DNA from: DATKZH01 sp964475955
GTDB taxonomy: Bacteria; Planctomycetota; Planctomycetia; Pirellulales; Thermoguttaceae
Length of the DNA: 64,000 nucleotides
Direction of reading: 5' to 3'
NCBI GenBank assembly: GCA_964475955.1
Contig: CAYYZY010000016.1
Location: forward strand, 1 to 64,000
The translations under genes were made by a program, and so were the position numbers. How positions within the stretch are numbered: position 1 is the first letter of the stretch; each line of letters starts with the position of its first letter. Shown here in pieces: positions 57,934 to 64,000 of this stretch. The notes below the pieces were generated by a model. It saw nothing but the letters and a program-made list of their open reading frames with translations. It made no database searches and was not told the DNA's origin.

Positions 57934-58143
57934 TCACTGGCGTACCGGTCCGCGCTTCGGCTTTTCGGTGGTTCCCTTCTCCTCGACCGTGCGCAGCCGA
58001 ACGGGTCCCGGAAACGCCACCGAGAGATGGTCGCCCACCGGGCGCTTGTCGACGCCCAAGCGGAGCGGCTGCGGGGCGAGTGAGGCAAGAAAGCATGGAT
58101 CGGTAAGCCCTCGTTGCGTCGGAGTCGTGAGGCGGTCGGGACC
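57934..58143 (-). pseudogene. Possible gene remnant (C-terminal piece without a start)
   Basis: On the minus strand the frame reads LTDPCFLASLAPQPLRLGVD, then KRPVGDHLSVAFPGPVRLRT and ends RGPVRQ before TGA at 57936-57934. Third codon positions are almost all G or C, as in real genes here, but a TGA at 58146-58144 closes it upstream and there is no ATG. It may be the 3' end of a lost gene. I cannot assign a family. Confidence 0.25.
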
Positions 58144-58272
58144 TCATCGTATACCACCCACGGCGCGCGAACAACGGTTACCGGGCTTTGCGGATGCGGC
58201 GCAAGGCGGAGGGCCGTTCTTCGCCCCCTGACCCCTTTTTTGTACTTTTTGGAGAAAAAACTTGGCAATGCC

Positions 58273-58300
58273 TTGACGAGGGGGGCCTCCGTGCCACAAT
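58273..58300 (+). promoter_or_regulatory. Candidate promoter with A+T-rich upstream tract
   Basis: TTGACG (58273-58278), 16 bases, then CACAAT (58295-58300). Immediately upstream, 58229-58262 is the most T/A-rich stretch nearby (runs of T and A), like an UP element. The next gene starts at 58730, giving a leader of about 420 bases. Confidence 0.4.
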
Positions 58301-58729
58301 AGGAGGCTGAATTGCGGGGACCCACCCGCGCCGGTGCACGATTCGCACTGGCGGGGGTCGCCAACGTCGCGGAGCCGCCAACCTCGCGTTCGTTTCGCCG
58401 CCAGTCCGCCTGCCGGTCAGTTCGCACGGATTGCCCGCGCGGCAAACGAACTCCCGCCCGACACTGCCGTCGACTGCGCGGCTCACTGGACGGCAACGTT
58501 GCGGATGCGCGGTCCCGGCAATCCAGGTTTCGTCTCCAGCAGCAACCGGAATCGCACCAGCAAGACCCCACGGTCGACACGCGAGGGCGGCCGCCAGCCG
58601 CGCGAGGGCTTGGGCGCTCGGCGCCGACCCATCCGGGCGATCTGTCCGGGAAGAAGAAGACGGCGTACGGCACCCATGAGGCAGAAACTCCCAGCCGGGC
58701 ACCGTGGAGAGCAGCGAAGGAGCAATGGC

Positions 58730-59866
58730 ATGAAACCCTCGAGTTCGTCGTCGGTCGAGCAGGTCCAGGTAGTCAGTCGTTTCGAGAGTTTGCGCAAGAT
58801 CCTGCTTTCCAACGGCTACGCCGAGCATCTCGACAAGCCGTTGGCCTACTGGGCGTTGCCGAGCGACCGGCGGCTCCCCCTCGCCCTGCTCGGACGCACC
58901 CTGGGCGACCTGTTGAACACGCCGTTCGCGGAGCTGCGCGCCACGCCGGGCATCGGGCAGACGAAGCTCCGCTCGCTCGTGACGTTGCTGTCCCGCGCCG
59001 CCGAGAGCGAGCCCCCGACTCCGCCCTTCGCCTCGACGACCAGCGCGCCCGACGGGCAGTCGGCCCCATCGCCCGCGGGCTCCTCGAACGGGTTCGATCC
59101 GACCAAGGTCTCCGAAGTGGTTTGGGCCCGGTGGCGGGCGACGGTCGCCGAACGCGGGCTGGAGAACGAAGCCTTAGGGCGTTTCGCTCCCAGCCTGAAA
59201 GGCGTCACCCGAGTCATTTGGAGCACGCCTCTGAAGGACTACATGCACTTGACGCTCGCCGAGATGCGGGCGATGAAGACGCACGGGGAGAAGCGCATTC
59301 GGGCGATTCTCGAAGCCTTCCGCAGCATTCACGGCCTGGTGGCTCACTTGGGAGACCAGCGCCACCTGGCCGTCCGGATCGTGCCTCGGCTGATCGACCG
59401 GGCGGAATCCTGGATCGGCCGCGCCCTGCAAACCCCCGGCCTTCCGGAAGCGGAGCAGATCTCCCGCGAATTCATCGCGCCGCTATTGGAGCAGATCCGC
59501 ATCGACGCCACGCAGCAGATCGCCACGCTCGCCGAGTATCGGCTGGGCATCAACGGGCCGATCACCAGCGTGCGGCAGGCCGCCCGGGCGATGGGGCTGA
59601 CGCGTGCGCGCGTCTACCAGCTCCTCAACGAAGTCAACGACATCATGACCGTCCGTTGGCCGATGGGCCGGCACCAGGTCTACGAACTCCGCGCCAAGGT
59701 GCGGGACGAAGCGGCCCGGTGCGAGGCCCCGTACGACCTCGACCAGTTCGACGCCGCCGTCGAGCTCTTCTACCCGGGAAATCGCCGGGGGGCCGCCGGT
59801 CCGCTGGAGCCGGTCGCCGGGCCCAGGGAGGAGAAATCCCTCCAACTCAACGCGGCCGCGGGGTAG
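58730..59866 (+). CDS. Putative transcription regulator: alpha-CTD-like HhH plus sigma-4-like HTH
   Basis: A 378-residue protein. Residues about 55-90 (LGDLLNTPFAELRATPGIGQ then TKLRSLVTLL) resemble the helix-hairpin-helix of the RNA polymerase alpha C-terminal domain (VxxLLxxxExELLxxxGxGxK). A low-complexity Ser/Pro linker follows (about 92-120), then a helical middle (LKDYMHLTLAEMRAMKTHGE). Near residues 290-325, ITSVRQAARAMGLTRARVYQ then LLNEVN is a helix-turn-helix like sigma region 4. No sensor or signal peptide is seen. The ATG at 58730 is preceded by AAGGAG; the frame stays open upstream to 58334 but that part is Arg/Pro-rich shadow. Binding to promoter DNA and polymerase is inferred. 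Confidence 0.65.
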   Translation: MKPSSSSSVEQVQVVSRFESLRKILLSNGYAEHLDKPLAYWALPSDRRLPLALLGRTLGDLLNTPFAELRATPGIGQTKLRSLVTLLSRAAESEPPTPPFASTTSAPDGQSAPSPAGSSNGFDPTKVSEVVWARWRATVAERGLENEALGRFAPSLKGVTRVIWSTPLKDYMHLTLAEMRAMKTHGEKRIRAILEAFRSIHGLVAHLGDQRHLAVRIVPRLIDRAESWIGRALQTPGLPEAEQISREFIAPLLEQIRIDATQQIATLAEYRLGINGPITSVRQAARAMGLTRARVYQLLNEVNDIMTVRWPMGRHQVYELRAKVRDEAARCEAPYDLDQFDAAVELFYPGNRRGAAGPLEPVAGPREEKSLQLNAAAG

Positions 59867-59984
59867 CCACGGATGCACGGTGAGCGGCCGTTGTGCCCGG
59901 GGGCTTTCGAACCGGGGACGGCTCTCGTTACCGACGATTTTCGCGGATCGCGGCTCATTCGCATGACATCGCAAGGTTCGCTTG

Positions 59985-60686
59985 ATGAAGAACGACGATC
60001 TGGACGTGCTTGTCGTTGCCCCCCACCCGGACGACGCCGAGATCGGCATGGCCGGGGCGATCCTGAAGCTCCAGGCGGAGGGGTTTTCGGTGGGCGTGCT
60101 CGACCTGACCAACGGCGAGCCCACGCCGCACGGTTCCCCCGAAATCCGCGCCCGCGAAACGGCCGCCGCCACCCAAGTCCTCGGGATCGCCTGGCGTGAG
60201 AACCTGGGCCTCCCCAACCGGTCGTTGGAGGCGACGCTGGAGGCGAGGGCGAAGCTGGCGGGTGTGTTCCGCACGATCCGTCCGCGTTGGATTTTTGCCC
60301 CCTACTGGACGGACGCCCACCCCGACCACGTGGCGGCCACCCAGCTCGTCGAGGCCGCCCGGTTCTGGTCGAAGCTGACCAAGTGCGACCTGCCCGGCCG
60401 GCCGCACTACCCGACGCGCATCTACTACTACTTCTGCTTCCACCTCCGGCAGATCGTGCACCCCTCGTTCGTTCTGGACATCAGCGAATTCTGGGAAAAG
60501 AAGCAGGCGGCCGTGGCGTGCTACCACAGCCAGTTCATCGAGGGCCGCCCCACCGAGCCGCACACGTTCGTCGAGCGTCTCCGCCATCGGGCGTCCACCT
60601 GGGGCATGGCGATCAACACCGTCTACGGCGAGCCCTTCGCCTGCCGCGAGCCGGTCGCGCTGACGGGGATGCGGGGGTTGATCTGA
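59985..60686 (+). CDS. PIG-L family deacetylase (BshB1-like)
   Basis: A 233-residue zinc-dependent N-deacetylase. The metal site is APHPDDAEIGMAG at the start (His and Asp-Asp) and WTDAHPDHVAATQLVEAARF later (His). DLTNGEPTPHGSPEIRARET matches the BshB1 group, which deacetylates GlcNAc-malate in bacillithiol synthesis; but no other bacillithiol gene is seen here, so the substrate may be another GlcNAc derivative. The ATG at 59985 gives MKNDDLDVLVVAPHPDD; a TTG three bases earlier is less likely. Confidence 0.85.
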   Translation: MKNDDLDVLVVAPHPDDAEIGMAGAILKLQAEGFSVGVLDLTNGEPTPHGSPEIRARETAAATQVLGIAWRENLGLPNRSLEATLEARAKLAGVFRTIRPRWIFAPYWTDAHPDHVAATQLVEAARFWSKLTKCDLPGRPHYPTRIYYYFCFHLRQIVHPSFVLDISEFWEKKQAAVACYHSQFIEGRPTEPHTFVERLRHRASTWGMAINTVYGEPFACREPVALTGMRGLI

Positions 60687-60712
60687 TCGGGCAAGGCGCG
60701 TTTGCGCGGAAC

Positions 60713-62218
60713 TCACCGGATCTTCGGATCGGGGAGCTCCTTCTTGACGCCCTGGTCGATGGGCATCTCGTCGGGGACGGCGCCGGTCTCTTCGAGCAAT
60801 CGGTCCAGCTCGGCCCGCAGTTCCTTGACCTTGCCCGCCAGGCGCGGATTGTCGATCAGGTTGTGGGCCTCTTCGGGATCGCGCGCCAGGTGGAACAGGT
60901 CGGCCTTGTGGCGGTCGGGGCCGCCGTCGCCGTGCGGATAGCGCACGTACTTCCACTCGTCGGTGCGCACCGCGCGCACGTTGGGCGTGTAGGGGAATTG
61001 CTTCTCATAGTTGTAGTGATAGAGGAAGCTGGTGCGCCACAGCGGGTCGGGCCGGCCCATGGCCAGGTTCTTCCACGACCGGCCGTGCGTCTTGGGCAGC
61101 GGGGGTGCGCCGCAAATGTCGAGGATGCTGGGCGCGAAGTCGACCGTCAGCGACATCTCGGGCACCACGCGGGGCTCATCCGGCGGGGTCAGCCCGGGAT
61201 ACCGCACGACCAGCGGGATGCGGATGCTCGGCTCGTGGGCGGTCCGCTTGTCGATCATCCCGTGCTCGCCGTTCAAGAGGCCGTTGTCGGAGGTGAAGAT
61301 GACGAGCGTGTCGTCGAGCCGGCCGGCCTTCTCCAGGTACGCGTACAGCCGGCCGACGCTGTCGTCGACCGAGAGGATCGTGCCCCAATAGGCGCGGGTC
61401 ATGGCCGCGAAATCCTCCACGCCCTCGCGCGACCGGTCGGGCCAGTCCTTGCGGTAGTCGAACAGCGGGCCGTAGATGCCGTGCCACGTGTCGAGCCGCT
61501 CGCGGTACCAGGGGTCGTTGTCGTCGAGCTGGAAGGCGGTTCGCGGGTAGGGCACGTTGACGTAGTCGAAGGCGTGCTCGTATTTCTCCTCGGGATAGTA
61601 GAAGCTGTGCGGCGCCTTGTGCCCGAGGAGCAGGGCCCACGGCTTGTCCTCGCCGCGCTTCTCGAGCCAGTCGATCGCCATGTCGGTGACCACGGTGGTG
61701 TAGTAGCCTTTGACGACGCGGCGCTCGCCCCCGTTGAACCGGAACTCGGTGTCGAAGTACTTCCCCTGGCCGCGGTGGGTGACGAAGTAGTCGAACCCGC
61801 CGCGCACGTCGTCGTTCTCTTCGCCCATGTGGTACTTGCCGATGTACGCCGTCTCGTAGCCGGCCCCTTGCAGGGCGCGCGGCCAGGTGGGCATGTCGTC
61901 CGGGTATTCGGTGAAATTGTTCGACACGCCGTGGGCATGGGCGTAAAGCCCTGAAAGGATCGACGCCCGACTCGGCGAACAGAGCGACGTGGTGCAGAAG
62001 TGGTTGGGGAAGTAGACGCCCTCGTGCCCCAGCCGGTCGATGTTCGGCGTGGCGATCACCGAGTCGGGATTCAGGCTGACGCAGTCCCACCGTTGATCGT
62101 CGGTGAGGATGAACAGCACGTTGGGCCGATCGGCCGCCTCGGCCCCGGCCGCAGTCAGCCCGGGCAGCCCCCGAACGAGCAGCACGAGCGCGATCAGGCA
62201 GGTCAGTCGTCGTATCAT
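60713..62218 (-). CDS. Secreted sulfatase
   Basis: A 501-residue type I sulfatase. The signal peptide is LTCLIALVLLVRGLPGLTAA. The calcium and substrate site begins RPNVLFILTDDQRWD (Asp40, Asp41), and the formylglycine motif is CSPSR with Cys80, to be converted to formylglycine by an FGE not seen in this window. Further marks: GKYHMGE, GHKAPHSFYYPEEKYEH, and IFTSDNGLLNGEHGMIDKRT. Planctomycetes use many such enzymes on sulfated polysaccharides. It is convergent with the PIG-L gene, separated by 26 bases. Confidence 0.9.
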   Translation of the reverse strand: MIRRLTCLIALVLLVRGLPGLTAAGAEAADRPNVLFILTDDQRWDCVSLNPDSVIATPNIDRLGHEGVYFPNHFCTTSLCSPSRASILSGLYAHAHGVSNNFTEYPDDMPTWPRALQGAGYETAYIGKYHMGEENDDVRGGFDYFVTHRGQGKYFDTEFRFNGGERRVVKGYYTTVVTDMAIDWLEKRGEDKPWALLLGHKAPHSFYYPEEKYEHAFDYVNVPYPRTAFQLDDNDPWYRERLDTWHGIYGPLFDYRKDWPDRSREGVEDFAAMTRAYWGTILSVDDSVGRLYAYLEKAGRLDDTLVIFTSDNGLLNGEHGMIDKRTAHEPSIRIPLVVRYPGLTPPDEPRVVPEMSLTVDFAPSILDICGAPPLPKTHGRSWKNLAMGRPDPLWRTSFLYHYNYEKQFPYTPNVRAVRTDEWKYVRYPHGDGGPDRHKADLFHLARDPEEAHNLIDNPRLAGKVKELRAELDRLLEETGAVPDEMPIDQGVKKELPDPKIR

Positions 62219-62397
62219 TCCAGCTCCTCCACGGATAGGGAAATCGGCTTCTGCTCAGTCGACTCCGGCGTGCCCCCCGGTCTTGCGGGCGCCCGCGCCG
62301 GCGACGCCGTGTAACTTACCACGCGCCCCGGGCGCCTGTCCAGCGGCGGCAGCGGCACGTTTTTCAGGCGAGGGAGAGACAGCGGCTTGCCTGGCAT
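62215..62397 (-). CDS. Possible small protein overlapping the sulfatase start
   Basis: A 60-codon frame (MPGKPLSLPRLKNVPLPPLD through QKPISLSVEELE) whose TGA overlaps the sulfatase ATG by ATGA-type coupling. It is proline- and arginine-rich with no recognisable domain. The overlap is the only evidence for it; it may be an unread leader instead. Confidence 0.25.
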   Translation of the reverse strand: MPGKPLSLPRLKNVPLPPLDRRPGRVVSYTASPARAPARPGGTPESTEQKPISLSVEELE

Positions 62398-62747
62398 CAG
62401 CCGCGTCGGCAGGTAAAATGGACGGCAGACGAGGGGGGACGGTGCTGGCTCGTCGGTCGCAAGGCAGACGTGGGATTCGCGGATGGCGCGACGCGAAGCG
62501 TCGGCCGGTACGTTACGACGCGAAGCGTCGTAACGATGGCGAAGCGTCGTAACGATGTGAAAACGGGCCCCCGAAACGGACTTGAGCTTTGCGCGCTCGA
62601 CCGATGCTCGCAGGTAGCCCCGCGAGGAGAATCCGTTCCTTCGGGCAAGAATCATCCACCGGGATCAGGGTGATTCGCATTTCTCTTATTCCTCCGCAGT
62701 GCCCGGTTCCGCAGGCGACCACGCGCGCAATCGGACCTGATGGTCCG
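62398..62747. other. Intergenic region with GACGCGAAGCGTCGTAACG repeats
   Basis: A 350-base gap between the sulfatase leader and the BON gene. It contains three GAAGCGTCG units at 62487-62558 (annotated separately). From about 62690 the sequence becomes less GC-rich. No gene is recognised. Confidence 0.45.
62487..62558. repeat. Tandem GACGCGAAGCGTCGTAACG units
   Basis: Three units: gcgcgacgcgaagcgtcgg, acgacgcgaagcgtcgtaac and ggcgaagcgtcgtaacgat. Each core CGACGC-GAAG-CGTCG is itself a small palindrome. Only this locus has them in the window. Confidence 0.65.
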
Positions 62748-63029
62748 CTAATGCAGGTCCCTGGGTTGCCGACCGTTGCCGGACACCTCGATTAGGTTCA
62801 CGATCATCGGTCCCAAAGGGTCGGTCAGCAGCACTGATTGCGCTAGCTGTTTGCAGTAGTACGTGGGCACCCGGCCGCTCAGCACCAGCGTGCCATCGCG
62901 ACACTCACACTCAATCGACCGCAAGACATGGTAGCCTGTCGAGCAAAGTCGGCGACGGACCTCCATGACGATGTGCTCCGACGTAGGGCCTGGGCGTTCG
63001 GTCTCCGACCGGCTATTGGGCGCCTCCAT
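62748..63029 (-). CDS. BON domain protein
   Basis: A 93-residue protein. The core VMEVRRRLCSTGYHVLRSIE then CECRDGTLVLSGRVPTYY and MIVNLIEVSG is a BON domain, a small phospholipid- or protein-binding fold often periplasmic; no signal peptide is seen here. The ATG at 63029 is preceded by GGAGGAAGGA at ideal spacing, so the longer frame to 63191 is rejected. It is followed upstream on the same strand by csrA and a response regulator. Confidence 0.8.
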   Translation of the reverse strand: MEAPNSRSETERPGPTSEHIVMEVRRRLCSTGYHVLRSIECECRDGTLVLSGRVPTYYCKQLAQSVLLTDPLGPMIVNLIEVSGNGRQPRDLH

Positions 63030-63175
63030 GTGTCCTTCCTCCGAAACAAGCTGCCCGATGTCTCCCGACTGGCCCGCCTCTTGACGATGTGATATTGGGG
63101 TGTCGTCTCGGACCGTGAAGGGCTCAAGGTGGGAATATGCGGAGTCTTCTTTCCGCCGCTCCAAAATGCCGCTGC

Positions 63176-63403
63176 TCACGGTATTGAACACTCACAGCGG
63201 GGTTCCTCTGTGCTGCGCTGCTTATCGTCCAACGTGGGCAGCCCCGATATTCTCTGCCAAACCTCGGCGCGATGCACTGGCGCGCCGGACGGAGCTTCGA
63301 TTCCCAGTCGGACGCGCTTTCCGCTGACTTTGAGCACGATGATTCTGATGCCACTTTCAGGCAGAACGATCTGTTCACCGATTTTGCGACTGAGCACCAA
63401 CAT
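63176..63403 (-). CDS. csrA: Carbon storage regulator CsrA
   Basis: A 75-residue homodimeric RNA-binding regulator that blocks or stabilises mRNAs at GGA motifs. The product starts MLVLSRKIGEQIVL and has VRLGIEAPSGAPVHRAEVWQ, the CsrA core with the RNA-binding Arg in VHRAEV. The last 20 residues are a polar extension. AAAGGAG precedes the ATG at 63403 closely. It lies between the BON gene and a response regulator gene, 147 and 53 bases away. Confidence 0.93.
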   Translation of the reverse strand: MLVLSRKIGEQIVLPESGIRIIVLKVSGKRVRLGIEAPSGAPVHRAEVWQRISGLPTLDDKQRSTEEPRCECSIP

Positions 63404-63456
63404 GGTTCGGGACTCCTTTCCAAAGGGGGGAAACGAATGCATGCAGCCCTCATTCG

Positions 63457-63897
63457 CTATTGGGTCGGGCTGCGGCTGAGGATCGCCGGAGGCAATCCCA
63501 GGCGGTACGGGTGGTTTTGACGACACGCATTCAGAGCTGATTTGACCACCTGTCTCAACTCCGTGAGATCTGCCTGCTTCTCAACGCAGGCGGTGGCATA
63601 ACGAGACCGCTCATCCCGCGCACAGACGTCGTCAAACGAAGTGAAGAAGACGACCGGCACGTGGGGCTGGTTGGCCCTGATCCGCTTGACCGTCTCCAGA
63701 CCATCCATTTCCGGCATACAGATGTCGAGAATGACTAGGTCCGGTCGGAGAGGGCCAATCAGCTTGAGTGCCTCGCGCCCATCACGGGCGATGACAACGC
63801 AGTAGCCTTCGTCTTCTAGCTCCTGCCTGCAATACTCGCGGATGCTCCGGTTGTCGTCGACAAGAAGAATGGTGGTCATCGTGGCCTTCTTGCTCAT
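63457..63897 (-). CDS. Response regulator (receiver domain only)
   Basis: A single-domain receiver (146 residues from the ATG at 63897; an ATG at 63879 is equally plausible and gives MTTILLVDDN). The Asp-Asp pair is in ILLVDDNRSIREY, the phospho-acceptor in LVILDICMPEMDGLE, the conserved Thr/Ser and Lys in VVFFTSFDD and CVEKQADLTE. No output domain follows, so it should work by protein contact. It leads the apparent csrA-BON transcript, which suggests a link between phosphorelay and post-transcriptional control. Confidence 0.85.
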   Translation of the reverse strand: MSKKATMTTILLVDDNRSIREYCRQELEDEGYCVVIARDGREALKLIGPLRPDLVILDICMPEMDGLETVKRIRANQPHVPVVFFTSFDDVCARDERSRYATACVEKQADLTELRQVVKSALNACRQNHPYRLGLPPAILSRSPTQ

Positions 63898-64000
63898 ACA
63901 TGAAGCAGTTCGGGCTTTGTTGGGGCGCAACCTGAGGGGGCGCGTGCTTCAGCGCAGCCTTGTGAGGAATCCGGCGTGGTTACGTCGACCGTTGTCGAGA
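63898..64000. other. Window edge, no gene recognised
   Basis: The last 103 bases should contain the promoter and leader of the response regulator gene. I see no gene or RNA here. Confidence 0.3.

Larger units (their letters stand above)
57536..58729. other. Long intergenic region with repeats, a possible gene remnant and a long leader
   Basis: This 1194-base stretch holds: a short tandem array of cttccag units at about 57618-57648; a single GTAGGGAACG arm at 57759-57772; a full GGCCGGGGTCGAGCGCAGCG palindrome at 57774-57845; a minus-strand open stretch at 57934-58143 with coding-like base use but no start; and a promoter candidate at 58273-58300 followed by about 420 untranslated bases before the gene at 58730. 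No other gene is recognised. Confidence 0.5.

Noticed and set aside
58334..58729. N-terminal extension of the gene at 58730
   Set aside because: The extra 132 residues are Arg/Pro-rich with no fold, and a good ribosome binding site lies just before 58730.

Overview
The window is a high-GC bacterial chromosome segment that looks planctomycete (Pirellulales-like). The evidence is a set of family habits seen in the sequence: a DUF1800 + DUF1501 pair, a BBP7-type cysteine-rich beta-barrel protein, Tat-exported Gfo/Idh/MocA oxidoreductases, a secreted sulfatase, a GH92 glycosidase, a FHA-GAF-histidine kinase, futalosine-pathway menaquinone genes, a small CsrA-BON-response regulator cluster, and many intergenic palindromes. 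No phage, plasmid, CRISPR array or recognisable insertion sequence was found. One tRNA (Leu, anticodon CAG) is present.

Layout. 1-1.1 kb: two adjacent minus-strand genes (M20 amidohydrolase and a YbdK/GCS2-type carboxylate-amine ligase) that both lack their middle. 1.5-9.7 kb: a secreted protein, U32 peptidase-like protein, UDP-glucose dehydrogenase, endonuclease III, dCTP deaminase and a GH92 enzyme. 9.9-17.3 kb: a membrane protein, an AAA+ ATPase, then the tightly packed run mqnA-mqnC-ABC ATPase-ABC permease/CPBP fusion. 17.5-25.8 kb: a kinase carrying four paired zinc ribbons, two tandem Tat-exported proteins resembling sugar isomerases, small proteins, dodecin, and a FHA-GAF histidine kinase next to an atypical receiver domain. 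26-36 kb: M28 peptidase with PDZ, tRNA-Leu, an RND/MMPL (HpnN-like) transporter, a 32-residue basic protein, a FabZ-like dehydratase, a rhomboid-TrmB continuous frame, and a cupin protein. 36-46 kb: a PpiD/SurA-like protein, topoisomerase I, two Gfo/Idh/MocA proteins, RsmG and a DsrE gene fragment. 46-51 kb: an acetyltransferase, sugar transferase, FemAB-like protein (probably exopolysaccharide-related), a secreted protein and NAD kinase. 51-60 kb: BBP7, a secreted protein, DUF1800/DUF1501, a putative transcription regulator joining an RNA-polymerase-alpha-CTD-like HhH and a sigma-4-like HTH. 60-64 kb: PIG-L deacetylase, sulfatase, BON protein, CsrA and a response regulator in visibly less GC-rich DNA.

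What stands out: (i) truncated genes at 0-1.1 kb (two) and 45.8 kb (one), the M20 break lying at a short shared motif, so either real decay or an assembly problem; (ii) at least three intergenic palindrome families with two to five copies each; (iii) unusual domain joins (kinase + zinc ribbons, ABC-2 permease + CPBP protease, rhomboid + TrmB, HhH + sigma-4-like HTH). All functional assignments rest on reading motifs by eye; no database search was possible.
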